Assembly: GCA_038226175.1 (NCBI GenBank)
Contig: JBBRQP010000025.1
Coordinates: forward strand, 1-36,720
Source: JBBRQP01 sp038226175
GTDB lineage: Bacteria > Cyanobacteriota > Cyanobacteriia > Gloeobacterales > Anthocerotibacteraceae
Reading direction: 5' to 3'
Length of the DNA stretch: 36,720 nucleotides
Shown here: positions 25,294 through 33,563 of the stretch, one piece after another
Numbering within the stretch: the first letter of the stretch is position 1
Layout of the letters: each line of letters starts with the position of its first letter
The notes under the pieces: generated by a model
Told to the model about the DNA's origin: nothing
What the model saw: the letters and a program-made list of their open reading frames with translations, nothing else
The model's database searches: none
Position numbers and translations under genes: made by a program

Positions 25294-26349
25294 ATGATAT
25301 TTGCCCCACAACAGTATTTAGCTTGGGCTAACCAGTATTACGGACAGGTACGCTTCGACTTGGCAACCAGTGGTTTGCCCGATCCCGCTCCAGATTGGCT
25401 CACGCAACAGCCTGTGCTCGATGATTATCAGATAAGCCAGCAGTTCACCGAAAAATTGGCTAGTCTCTACGACCTTAATCCGGCAGAAATAGTCCTCACT
25501 TTAGGTACATCGCAGGCTCTGTTTGTGGCAATGGCAGCGGTTTTGAGTCCCGGCGAGCGGGTCTTGGTTGAATATCCCACCTACGAGCCACTTTGGGCAA
25601 TCCCAGCAACTCTAGGCTGCACAGTGCAGTTTTTTGCGCGTCATCAGGATGGGGGGTTGGACTGGGAGGCGATGACAACCGAGTTGAAATTAGGCGCAAA
25701 ACTAGTGGTGCTCACCAATCCCCATAATCCCTTTGGCTTGACCTTGCCTGATCAGCTAATTGTAGAATTGGCTGGGTTATGTGAGCGTTATGGCGCGTGG
25801 CTTTTGGTGGATGAAGTATATCGAGATTTTGCCGAGTGGCGTTTGACGACTTCGCGCCAGTTACATCCTAATATTCTGGCAATCAGTTCTCTGACTAAAG
25901 TCTATGGGCTGAGCTGGCTGCGCTGCGGCTGGTTACTGGCTCCAGAAGCTGTAAGCACCCGGGGTAAATCGGTTGTGCGCTATGTCAGTGGTAATAATCC
26001 CCCGGTTGCTCATGCCCTAGGACGCATTGCCTTTGAGCAACGGTCGTTACTCTGGCAACATAGTCAAACCCGCGCTAAGACAAATTTTCCCTTGGTTACC
26101 GCTTGGCTTAAGACACAGCCTAATCTGACGTGGACTGCCCCGGCCTCTGGGCTTTTTGGTTTTGTGCGTCATCGGTCTGGTCATGATTTACGGCCTTTGA
26201 TTGAAGCGGGTTTGCAACAACAAGGGGTCTTAGTCGCTCCGGGCAGCTTTTTTGGTGATGCCTCGGGGTTTCGGTTGAGCTGGGGGATCAAGCCAGAGCA
26301 GTTACCAGATGCCCTAGAACGTTTAGATAAAGTTGTAGCAACAATATAG
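25294..26349 (+). CDS. PLP-dependent class I/II aminotransferase
   Basis: A 351-aa fold-type I PLP enzyme. GGAG lies 7 bases before the ATG. Visible residues are TLGTSQALFVAM (cofactor phosphate loop), TNPHNPFG at 141-148 with the PLP-ring Asn, LLVDEVYRDF with Asp173 and Tyr176, and SSLTKVYGLSWLRCGW with Schiff-base Lys202. The C-terminus carries the carboxylate-binding Arg in GFRLSWGI. It is short for the class (about 350 versus 380-400), as in MalY/PatB-, CobD- or cyanobacterial LL-DAP-unrelated enzymes. I cannot assign a substrate. It is convergent with the exonuclease gene, 5 bases apart. Confidence 0.88.
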   Translation: MIFAPQQYLAWANQYYGQVRFDLATSGLPDPAPDWLTQQPVLDDYQISQQFTEKLASLYDLNPAEIVLTLGTSQALFVAMAAVLSPGERVLVEYPTYEPLWAIPATLGCTVQFFARHQDGGLDWEAMTTELKLGAKLVVLTNPHNPFGLTLPDQLIVELAGLCERYGAWLLVDEVYRDFAEWRLTTSRQLHPNILAISSLTKVYGLSWLRCGWLLAPEAVSTRGKSVVRYVSGNNPPVAHALGRIAFEQRSLLWQHSQTRAKTNFPLVTAWLKTQPNLTWTAPASGLFGFVRHRSGHDLRPLIEAGLQQQGVLVAPGSFFGDASGFRLSWGIKPEQLPDALERLDKVVATI

Positions 26350-26354
26350 TTTAC

Positions 26355-27149
26355 TTACCAGTATTCCAAAATTCGGTCTATGCGAAAGGTACGATGTTCC
26401 TGACGCAACTGACAAAAAGCAATCAGATATTTGCCATCACACCATAGCGGTTCGATACAACGTTCATTGACGGCATTTTCGATACTATAGCGAATCATCA
26501 CGGTACTACTTTCAACCAGGGCAGTGTGTAAAGCTAGGGGTAGTTTAGAGGTTGGGTAAGGGGCAAATAGATCTGGGTTAAAGTCAGCTAGTGTCTGTTT
26601 ATTCTTTTTTAGACCTAAATACTCGGTCATCTTTTTGAAAATATGATAGGTGGTCTGGGCATCGGCAGCAGCCCGGTGCTGAATCGTGACAGGAACCTCA
26701 AGCACTTGGGCAATCGTACCAAGTTTATTATTGGGGAAACGAAAATGTTCTCGGGCAATTTTGAGGGTATCGAGTAAGGGGACAACAGGTATCTCAGCTC
26801 GGGCTAAGGCATACTCGACAGCCAAAAAGCTTGTATCAAAAGGTGCATTATGAGCAATCAAAATGGTGTCGGCTAATATAGCATTCAGGGCAGGAATCAA
26901 TTGTGCAAAAGTCGGTGAATCACTTACATCTGTATCATAAATTCCGTTAACTCTACTAGCATGAGGGTCAATGGGGCGCAGGGGGTTGACAAGAGATTCT
27001 AATAGTTGGGTTGTGCCATCTGGTTCGACACGCAAGACGGCTAATTCACAGGTGCGATGGCCTTGGGTCGGCGAAATACCTGTGGTTTCGAGGTCTACAA
27101 AGGACCAGGGTAATTGCGCGAGTAGCTGAGTCAAATAAGGATGGGACAT
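26355..27149 (-). CDS. DnaQ-type DEDDh 3'-5' exonuclease with C-terminal WYL-like segment
   Basis: A 264-aa protein started at ATG 27149; the open frame reaches 27251, but the added 34 residues are unlike exonucleases. Residues 12-180 form a DEDDh exonuclease: Exo I FVDLETTG (Asp19, Glu21), Exo II AHNAPFDTSF (Asp105), Exo III QHRAAADAQTTY (His158, Asp163). It could proofread or trim DNA or RNA. Residues about 214-264 (TVMIRYSIENAVNERCIEPL, DGKYLIAFCQLRQ, HRTFRIDRI) follow the WYL-domain pattern, in which a small Sm-like barrel binds nucleic acid or nucleotide ligands. WYL is mostly found in transcription regulators and defence genes, so this pairing is unusual. The linker at 181-213 is low in conserved residues. 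It is divergent from sdhA (110 bases). Confidence 0.88.
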   Translation of the reverse strand: MSHPYLTQLLAQLPWSFVDLETTGISPTQGHRTCELAVLRVEPDGTTQLLESLVNPLRPIDPHASRVNGIYDTDVSDSPTFAQLIPALNAILADTILIAHNAPFDTSFLAVEYALARAEIPVVPLLDTLKIAREHFRFPNNKLGTIAQVLEVPVTIQHRAAADAQTTYHIFKKMTEYLGLKKNKQTLADFNPDLFAPYPTSKLPLALHTALVESSTVMIRYSIENAVNERCIEPLWCDGKYLIAFCQLRQEHRTFRIDRILEYW

Positions 27150-27259
27150 GGCTAAAATTATAAGCTGCGTACATAATTTGTATGACGTGCTTTGATATTG
27201 AGTAAAAAAACCTTGATTTACGCTAGCCATTTTTTGGCACTCACGGCACAATAGAGGAC

Positions 27260-29008
27260 ATGTTAGAACACGACATCATTGTAGTAGGCGGTGGGCTTGC
27301 CGGATCGCGGGCAGCTCTAGCAGTAGCACAAAATTATCCGGGCTTGGATGTAGCAGTAGTCTCAAAAGTCCATCCCATTCGCTCCCACTCAGTCGCCGCC
27401 CAAGGCGGGATGGCTGCAACCCTCAAAAATGTCGATTCCCATGATGACTGGCTCACCCATGCCTTTGATACCGTCAAAGGTTCCGACTATTTAGCCGACC
27501 AAAACGCTGTTGAGATCTTGACCCGCTCTGCCGCTGAAGTAATTATTGACCTAGAGCATTTGGGTGTACTATTTTCACGCCTCGAAGATGGACGCATTGC
27601 TCAACGTGCTTTTGGTGGTCACACCAATCGACGTACCTGTTATGCCGCTGATAAAACTGGTCACGCGATTTTACATGAATTAGTCAGTAACCTCGTTCGT
27701 TATGGTACCAAGATTTACACCGAATGGTATGTGCTCAAACTAATTTATGAGGATGGCCTAGTTAAAGGCTTAGTGACCTACTGTTTAGAGACAGGTGAAG
27801 TCGAAGTCATGCGCGCCAAAGCCGTTTTGTTTGCCACGGGCGGCTATGGACGTGTTTACAACACGACTTCTAATGATTTTGCTTCAACTGGCGATGGCTT
27901 GTGCTTGACCGCGATGGCAGGGCTACCCTTGCAGGATATGGAGTTTGTCCAATTTCATCCCACAGGTTTGTATCCGGTAGGCGTACTCATTTCTGAAGCC
28001 GTGCGTGGGGAAGGGGCTTATCTCATTAATGACCAGGGTGACCGCTTTATGGCGAATTATCCGATTAGTAGTAACAAGATGGAACTCTCGCCCCGTGACA
28101 TTACCTCGCGTAATATTGAGCAAGAAATTCGGGCAGGGCGCGGTATCAACGGCGGCAATTATGTCCACCTTGACGTGCGTCATCTCGGACGCGAAAAGAT
28201 TATGAGTCGGATTCCCTTTGCGTGGGATGAGGGTATGCGCCTGTTAGGTATTGACTGCGTCGAACAACCTTTACCTGTCAGACCAACGGTGCATTATTCG
28301 ATGGGGGGTATTCCCACCAGTTTGGATTGCCAAGTTCTCGACCTTGATAGTAACCCGGTCGAAGGTTTTTTTGCCGCCGGAGAGTGTGCCTGTGTGTCAG
28401 TCCATGGCGCAAACCGTTTGGGCTCTAACTCGCTCCTAGAATGTGTGGTGTTTGGTAAACGTTCTGGAGAAAAAATTGGGGCTTATGTACAAGGACGCAG
28501 CTTGCCTACGCTTAATCCTGAACCCTACCAAAAAGAAGCCGAAGCCTTGCTCAAAGCCACAGTCAATCAACAGGGTCAAACGCGCCTGAGCGAACTGCGC
28601 AAATCTTTCCAAGACTTGATGACTGATCATTGCAGTATTTTCCGTGACCAAGGGAGCTTGGAGACTGGGTTAAGCAATATCCAAAACATCAAAGAGCGTT
28701 ACCATAATGACCTCCATCTTGATGACCGAGGGTTGATATTTAATATGGAACTCACCGCTGCCCTAGAATTTCGTAGCCTAATTGCCGTCGGCGAGATCAT
28801 CATGGCGAGTGCCCTCCAACGACGGGAAAGTCGCGGCGCGCACTATCGGACTGATTATGAGCACCGCGATGATAGCCAGTTTCTCAAGCATTCCCTAGGC
28901 TATCTCAACGTATCTGATCAGGCAGTACACACCGGAACTCGCCCTGTGGATTTGAGTTTGCAAGCGGTTGACCCAGAGCGTTTTACGCCGCAGGAGCGCA
29001 AATATTGA
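27260..29008 (+). CDS. sdhA: Succinate dehydrogenase / fumarate reductase flavoprotein subunit
   Basis: A 582-aa FAD protein of respiratory complex II, oxidising succinate at the thylakoid or plasma membrane. The dinucleotide site VVGGGLAGSRAALAVA is at residues 8-23; the covalent FAD His43 is in RSHSVAAQGGM. Substrate and catalytic segments are GGHTNRRTCYAADKTGHAI, QFHPTGLYP, PTVHYSMGGIPT and the FAD-closing GANRLGSNSLLECVVFG. The C-terminal helical domain ends with RESRGAHYRTDYEHRDD. AGAGG precedes the ATG. No sdhB or membrane-anchor gene is adjacent; scattered sdh genes are common in cyanobacteria. Length fits SdhA. It is convergent with the DUF445 gene, 9 bases apart. Confidence 0.95.
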   Translation: MLEHDIIVVGGGLAGSRAALAVAQNYPGLDVAVVSKVHPIRSHSVAAQGGMAATLKNVDSHDDWLTHAFDTVKGSDYLADQNAVEILTRSAAEVIIDLEHLGVLFSRLEDGRIAQRAFGGHTNRRTCYAADKTGHAILHELVSNLVRYGTKIYTEWYVLKLIYEDGLVKGLVTYCLETGEVEVMRAKAVLFATGGYGRVYNTTSNDFASTGDGLCLTAMAGLPLQDMEFVQFHPTGLYPVGVLISEAVRGEGAYLINDQGDRFMANYPISSNKMELSPRDITSRNIEQEIRAGRGINGGNYVHLDVRHLGREKIMSRIPFAWDEGMRLLGIDCVEQPLPVRPTVHYSMGGIPTSLDCQVLDLDSNPVEGFFAAGECACVSVHGANRLGSNSLLECVVFGKRSGEKIGAYVQGRSLPTLNPEPYQKEAEALLKATVNQQGQTRLSELRKSFQDLMTDHCSIFRDQGSLETGLSNIQNIKERYHNDLHLDDRGLIFNMELTAALEFRSLIAVGEIIMASALQRRESRGAHYRTDYEHRDDSQFLKHSLGYLNVSDQAVHTGTRPVDLSLQAVDPERFTPQERKY

Positions 29009-29017
29009 GTACCATCT

Positions 29018-30259
29018 CTATCCGGCAATCCGTGATAAGAATGATAGTAATAACATCTCAGCAATGCCCACCGTAGCCCCCAAGATCATGCCCACATAAG
29101 GCAAGGTCTGTAATTCTTGCTTGGCTACCCCCTGAATGGCTTCCTCCAATTCTTGGGCTGAAGTCTCGTTGATTTTAGCAATCACGATTTCTTCGAGACC
29201 CAGCACTGGTAAAAATTTGGCGACCAATTGCTCAAGTTCACGGCTTAAATATTGACCTAAGACCCGTGCGCTTTCTTCGGCAATAGGATCAATCCAAGTC
29301 AGCACTTGATCGCTTGCCGTCAATTTATCTAGCAAACCACCCGCTTGTTTTTGCCAATCGATACTTTCAGCCAGACGTTGAGAATATTCAGGAATCGCGT
29401 CACTTAGGGCTTTTTGGATAATTTGTACTAGTTGACTTTTGGTTGCATTGAGGGTTTCTGGCGGTAAACTTTGTAAGTCGAGATTAGTCAACACCTCAAT
29501 AATGCGTCCGCGCAACTTGATATTTTTGAGGATATCTGCAAAAACAGCGCGTGCTTGTAGCGGTTGCTCCTGACAAAATTCCTTGAGACGTAATAGTGGG
29601 CCTTTGACCCCAATCACATTAGCTAACAGCCAATAGCCGCCTTGCGCCTTATCACGGGCTTGGCGGTCTAACTCTTCAACAGTTTTATCGGATAAGCCAT
29701 TCGCTAGGGCTTGACGAATCAATTCTGGGGTCAGAAGTTTGTCACTCAGCCAGTTAGCAATTGCTTCGGCTTGACCCGCATTGAGCCGAAAAGAACTAGC
29801 TAGGCGGTCAAATAATTGATTTAAGGTTTGTTCGGAAGTACTCGAACGACTGAGTTCGGTTGTCCAGTTAGGGAGCGAGCTTTCGAGTAAATTTTGTAAA
29901 ATATTGCCCACTGATGTCGCCAACCGGGAGCGCTGTTCCGTATTGGTCAATTCACCAAGAGCATACAGTAAGAGCCAGCGAATACCTTGCTGTAGCTGCT
30001 CCGGGGTCAACAGACGGCGGGCAATGAGCTGCACTTCTTCGGGCGTGAGGAGTTTGTCAGTGAGGGTGGCGGCGACTTTTTTTGCAAAACGAGCTTGGCC
30101 TCGTGGAAATAACCCCGGAGTCAGCGGTAATTGGCGTCCAAATAAAAATATGGGCCGGTAAGGACGAAATAACATGCGAATAGCCAGCGTATCTGAGGTA
30201 AACCCAATCGCCCCACCCACAATCGGGGGTAACAAATAATGCCAAAGGGTCAGGTTCAC
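29018..30259 (-). CDS. DUF445 family membrane protein
   Basis: A 413-aa protein starting at a GTG (30259) with GAGG a few bases upstream. Residues 5-25 form a hydrophobic segment (LLPPIVGGAIGFTSDTLAIR) continuing into FRPYRPIFLFGRQLPLTPGL, the family hallmark. A long helical, probably cytoplasmic or periplasmic repeat region follows (KVAATLTDKLLTPEEVQLIA, NWLSDKLLTPELIRQALANG). A C-terminal hydrophobic hairpin (YVGMILGATVGIAEMLLLSF) returns the chain to the membrane. DUF445/YheB-like proteins have no established biochemical role. The architecture of two membrane ends with a helical middle suggests a structural or contact-site role (inference). Confidence 0.9.
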   Translation of the reverse strand: MNLTLWHYLLPPIVGGAIGFTSDTLAIRMLFRPYRPIFLFGRQLPLTPGLFPRGQARFAKKVAATLTDKLLTPEEVQLIARRLLTPEQLQQGIRWLLLYALGELTNTEQRSRLATSVGNILQNLLESSLPNWTTELSRSSTSEQTLNQLFDRLASSFRLNAGQAEAIANWLSDKLLTPELIRQALANGLSDKTVEELDRQARDKAQGGYWLLANVIGVKGPLLRLKEFCQEQPLQARAVFADILKNIKLRGRIIEVLTNLDLQSLPPETLNATKSQLVQIIQKALSDAIPEYSQRLAESIDWQKQAGGLLDKLTASDQVLTWIDPIAEESARVLGQYLSRELEQLVAKFLPVLGLEEIVIAKINETSAQELEEAIQGVAKQELQTLPYVGMILGATVGIAEMLLLSFLSRIAG

Positions 30260-30430
30260 ACGCAGCCTCGTAAGTAGAGGGTCTATTTCTTATTATGCCC
30301 CTTGTTATCAGCAGTTGGGTTTATCCTAACGCCTCGCAGCACTTAAGGCCTTGATCTAAAAAATAGTAGCTTTGGAAACTTAAAAATAGTGTTAAACTAA
30401 AGAAAGCTCAGCCAGTCCACAAGGAGTTGT

Positions 30431-31006
30431 GTGGTGTTTAGTTGGTTCGGTCAAAAACGCTATGTCGTGGCAACAGTTTTGGTAGGACTGAGTGGTTTGA
30501 CAGCGGCACCACTACTCGGCGTGCTCAATCGCGCTAGTCGCAAAATTTTGGATAGTGATGGTGATTTTGCCGTCACTTCCGCTGAGTTAGCGACAGCTTG
30601 TGGCGCGCTCATTGATTATGAGACTTCCTGGACTCACACGGCTAACTGGGGTGAAGTTTTTACCAAAGAAGAACAGGCCGGTGATTATGGTGCTGAAATG
30701 TTTACGGACTTATCTCAGCGTTACTTGAGTTCAGGTGAAGAAAGTAGTCAAGCGATTCCTCCGAGTGCCAAACCACCCCAAAATATCGTGGTGATGCTGA
30801 CGGTAGCTTATCTAGGTGAAGAGCCTACTCTAGAAAATCCCCTGACGTCAGCGACAGGCCTGCAGCAAGCTCTCAATGCCATAGTCAGCCTATACCGCAA
30901 AAATCAACTGCAATTGGCGCATTTGCACTATGCTCCAGCTCGCTTCGGCGATGACCTCGATGCGGATCAACTGCTCGTCAATTATCCTGAACTCGTTGCT
31001 TTATAA
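30431..31006 (+). CDS. Membrane-anchored DUF1517-like protein
   Basis: A 191-aa protein with a GTG start. AAGGAG at 30421-30426 is 4 bases from GTG 30431 and 7 bases from a second GTG at 30434, so the latter is equally possible. Residues 8-32 form a hydrophobic signal or anchor (YVVATVLVGLSGLTAAPLLG). The middle is acidic and looks helical. The C-terminus (IVVMLTVAYLGEEPTLENP, ending DDLDADQLLVNYPELVAL) follows the C-terminal pattern of DUF1517 proteins, which end D-xx-S/D-x-D-E/Q-LL-xx-YP-x-L. The glycine-rich N-terminal part of typical DUF1517 proteins is missing. It ends 14 bases before the lipoprotein gene, so the two form an operon. Function is unknown. Confidence 0.75.
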   Translation: MVFSWFGQKRYVVATVLVGLSGLTAAPLLGVLNRASRKILDSDGDFAVTSAELATACGALIDYETSWTHTANWGEVFTKEEQAGDYGAEMFTDLSQRYLSSGEESSQAIPPSAKPPQNIVVMLTVAYLGEEPTLENPLTSATGLQQALNAIVSLYRKNQLQLAHLHYAPARFGDDLDADQLLVNYPELVAL

Positions 31007-31012
31007 GAGGAG
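31007..31012 (+). promoter_or_regulatory. Ribosome-binding site of the lipoprotein gene
   Basis: GAGGAG directly after the previous stop codon and 8 bases before ATG 31021. It favours that ATG over the TTG at 31018. Confidence 0.75.
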
Positions 31013-31020
31013 ACCCTTTG

Positions 31021-31797
31021 ATGAAATCCCTGAAATACGGTTCTGCCCTTGCGCTAGTTGTTGCTTTGACCCTGACTAGTTGCAGTACCCAAGCACCAGA
31101 AATGTCCCAAAATTCCACAACGCAGGCAAGCCAAAAGATGCTGCCTAGTGGAACCTACGATGTGCAGAGTGTCAGCTATATCGATGTCGATGGCAACTAC
31201 GAAATTTTTCTACTCAACCCTCCGGCAGGCTCCCGCAGTGCCTTTAGTAGCTCCCAAGTCAAAATGGCTCGAATCAGCGATCAGGCGATTACTCAAGGCA
31301 AAAAGAGCTATCTAGAAGTCAAAGATAATGTTCCCACGCTCTACTTGACTCCAGATTTCCAGATTGCCTATACCCACAGCGAAACCCAGGAGCAGGTCAA
31401 CCAAAATACTGGTCAGCGTGAAACCGTCGTTGTTCGCCAAGAGTCTTCATTTTGGACTCCGTTTCTCGCATCGATGGCGGGTTCAGCGATTGGTAATTCT
31501 CTGTTTGCCCCTCGCTACTATGTCCCTCCGGTTTACGCACCCGGTCGCATGATGGGCTATGGTGGCTACGGCGCGACCCCTGGTTTGGCGACGCAATCTT
31601 ACCAACAGCGATATGGTTCACTGCCTCCAGCAACCCGCTTGAGTACCAGTGGTTCTGTGTTACGACGCAGTCCTAGTAGCAGCTCTTCTTATTCTCGCTC
31701 AACGGGCTTTGGCTCAGGAAGTAGCCGCCTACGCACCAACACCTACAGTGCTCCGCGCAGTTCCGGCAGAAGTTTTGGTTTTGGTCGTCGTCGCTAA
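31021..31797 (+). CDS. Lipoprotein with Ser/Arg/Gly-rich tail
   Basis: A 258-aa protein with a type II signal peptide; the lipobox LTSC places the lipidated Cys at residue 21. The export segment is LKYGSALALVVALTLTSC. Residues 40-120 are a small beta-like domain (TYDVQSVSYIDVDGNYEIFL, KKSYLEVKDNVPTLYLTPDF). A hydrophobic patch follows (FWTPFLASMAGSAIGNSLFA), then a low-complexity Tyr/Gly/Pro region. The last 60 residues are Ser, Arg and Gly (SPSSSSSYSRSTGFGSGSS, ending SFGFGRRR). The basic tail may bind an anionic surface such as membrane, peptidoglycan or polysaccharide (inference). Strong SD, second gene of the operon with the DUF1517-like gene; no known family recognised. Confidence 0.82.
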   Translation: MKSLKYGSALALVVALTLTSCSTQAPEMSQNSTTQASQKMLPSGTYDVQSVSYIDVDGNYEIFLLNPPAGSRSAFSSSQVKMARISDQAITQGKKSYLEVKDNVPTLYLTPDFQIAYTHSETQEQVNQNTGQRETVVVRQESSFWTPFLASMAGSAIGNSLFAPRYYVPPVYAPGRMMGYGGYGATPGLATQSYQQRYGSLPPATRLSTSGSVLRRSPSSSSSYSRSTGFGSGSSRLRTNTYSAPRSSGRSFGFGRRR

Positions 31798-31854
31798 AGC
31801 TCGCGTAGTTCTAGGCTGGCAAAAAGGGTAAGACAAGGAAGTTAAACTATAAAA

Positions 31855-33063
31855 ATGTTTGATCCCTCTGTCTTACCCGTCGCTAATCCCAAACGCTTAC
31901 GCCTACAAGTTTCAGCCCGAGCCGAACTCTGTTTAAAGCAAAATCATCCCTGGGTCTATGACCGCAGTTTTACGGGCGAACCCGTCGGTGGCTTGGGTGA
32001 TTTGGGCGTGATTTTTGACCGACGCGGCAAATTTTTGGCCATCGGCCTATGGGATCCCACCTCTGTCATTCGTTGGCGTAGGCTCCAAGGGTGTCATCCA
32101 GCACTGATTGACCGGGCTTGGTTTGCTGAGCGTTGCAATCAAGCAGCTAGATTACGGGACTCTTTACCCACCTTGGGTACTACAGGCTATCGCTTGATTC
32201 ATGGCGAAAACGATGGCTTGCCGGGGCTAGTACTGGATCGCTATAACGAGGTGCTGGTTCTCAAACTGTATACTGCGGCCTGGTTACCGCATTTGGCGCT
32301 CTTACTACCTTTGATCGCCGAAATTTTTATGCCTGTGAGCTTAGTACTGCGCTTAAGCCGTAATATTCAGGCGGCGTTTGCAGCTTATGATCTCGTTGAT
32401 GGTCAGGTTCTATTTGGTGAAGTTACGCCGACGGTCTTATTTCAAGAAAATGGCTTAACTTTTGAGGCAGAAGTTTTACAAGGCCAAAAAACAGGGTTTT
32501 TCCTAGACCAGCGTGATAACCGACAACGCCTAGGACAACGTGTAAGCCATAACCGCGTTTTAAATGTGTTCAGTTTTTCTGGAGGATTCTCAGTTTATGC
32601 GGCCCAAGGCGGCTGTGCTGAAGTTACAAGTCTTGATATCAGCCAACATGCCCTTGCCTCAGCTGTGCGTAATTTTGAGCATAATCCGCAATTAAACCAC
32701 ATCCCTCATCACATCTTGCAGGGTGATGCCTTTGCGCTACTCAAGCAATTATCCCAACAAGGTCAGCAGTTTGATACGGTGATCCTTGATCCCCCTTCTT
32801 TTGCACCACGGGAGCGAGATAAGCCCCAAGCCCTCCAAGCCTATTTACGGTTACTGCAATTAAGCCGTCACTTACTTGCACCGGGAGGTTTGCTTGTCAG
32901 TGCCTCTTGCTCCGCTCATGTACGCCGCGAAGAATTTTTGGCATTGATTACCCAAACCTTACCGCAGTTTACGATGGTGGACTATACCGCACATGGCTTA
33001 GATCATCCGGTTACCTTTCCAGAAGCCGATTATCTCAAGTGTTGGTTTGGCAAACAGGGTTAA
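31855..33063 (+). CDS. rlmI: RlmI-type class I rRNA (cytosine-5) methyltransferase
   Basis: A 402-aa SAM-dependent enzyme resembling E. coli RlmI, which makes m5C1962 in 23S rRNA. Residues 10-85 form a PUA domain (KQNHPWVYDRSF, IFDRRGKFLAIGLWDP). The EEHE-like middle follows (GYRLIHGENDGLPGLVLDRY). The Rossmann part carries the SAM loop LNVFSFSGGFSVYAAQGG, the acidic SLDIS, the catalytic-pocket LDPPSFAPRERD (Asp312), and SASCSAHV with Cys352 as the likely nucleophile. Length matches the family (about 396). It is followed after 35 bases by the gtrA-like gene. RlmI assignment over other RlmI/RlmK-like members is by pattern only. Confidence 0.9.
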   Translation: MFDPSVLPVANPKRLRLQVSARAELCLKQNHPWVYDRSFTGEPVGGLGDLGVIFDRRGKFLAIGLWDPTSVIRWRRLQGCHPALIDRAWFAERCNQAARLRDSLPTLGTTGYRLIHGENDGLPGLVLDRYNEVLVLKLYTAAWLPHLALLLPLIAEIFMPVSLVLRLSRNIQAAFAAYDLVDGQVLFGEVTPTVLFQENGLTFEAEVLQGQKTGFFLDQRDNRQRLGQRVSHNRVLNVFSFSGGFSVYAAQGGCAEVTSLDISQHALASAVRNFEHNPQLNHIPHHILQGDAFALLKQLSQQGQQFDTVILDPPSFAPRERDKPQALQAYLRLLQLSRHLLAPGGLLVSASCSAHVRREEFLALITQTLPQFTMVDYTAHGLDHPVTFPEADYLKCWFGKQG

Positions 33064-33098
33064 CCCCGTACAATAAGCAAGATGTACCAAAAATTCCT

Positions 33099-33554
33099 GT
33101 GAAGTTATTTGAGGCCTTAGGCAACTATCCGGTCTATTTTTTGGTCGGGTCGTTTTCGGCAGCAGTCAGTATCAGTACCCGCGAAGTCGTTGGGCATAGT
33201 ATCGGGGATCAGGCCACGGCAGGTTACATGATTTCGATGGTAGTGGCCTATGCACTCGGCATTGTTGTCAGTTATACGCTCAATCGTCGCTTTACCTTCA
33301 AACCCAAAACCACTGGACAAGCCCAACGCCGTGAACAGTTTTTATTTGTAGCAACCGCTCTTTTGGGGATGGGTATAACGATTGGGTTATCGCTGAGCTT
33401 GCGTCATTTACTCGAATTCTTACCATTTTTACCCGATTGGCCTAACACAAGGTTTGAGCATTATCGTAATACCCTAGCCTTTGCCATTGCTGCACTGACG
33501 ACTTCGGTTGTAACCTACACCTTAAATAAAAGGTTTACATTTCATGAGAAGTAG
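33099..33554 (+). CDS. GtrA-like four-helix membrane protein
   Basis: A 151-aa protein started at GTG 33099 (MKLFEALGNYPVYFLVGSFS). The frame is open far upstream, but that part overlaps the end of rlmI and is not membrane-like. Four hydrophobic segments are visible at about 10-30, 42-62, 80-100 and 122-143. Both halves end in the GtrA hallmark YTLNRRFTF and YTLNKRFTF (a repeated Y-x-LN-(R/K)-(R/K)-FTF). GtrA-like proteins are thought to help flip or transfer polyprenyl-linked sugars for cell-surface polysaccharides. No SD precedes the GTG. It converges with the membrane-protein gene at 33564, 9 bases apart. Confidence 0.85.
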   Translation: MKLFEALGNYPVYFLVGSFSAAVSISTREVVGHSIGDQATAGYMISMVVAYALGIVVSYTLNRRFTFKPKTTGQAQRREQFLFVATALLGMGITIGLSLSLRHLLEFLPFLPDWPNTRFEHYRNTLAFAIAALTTSVVTYTLNKRFTFHEK

Positions 33555-33563
33555 CCCTTTTTA

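Noticed and set aside
32907..33098. N-terminal extension of the GtrA-like gene
   Set aside because: It overlaps the coding end of rlmI in another frame and is not membrane-like; GTG 33099 gives the normal family length.
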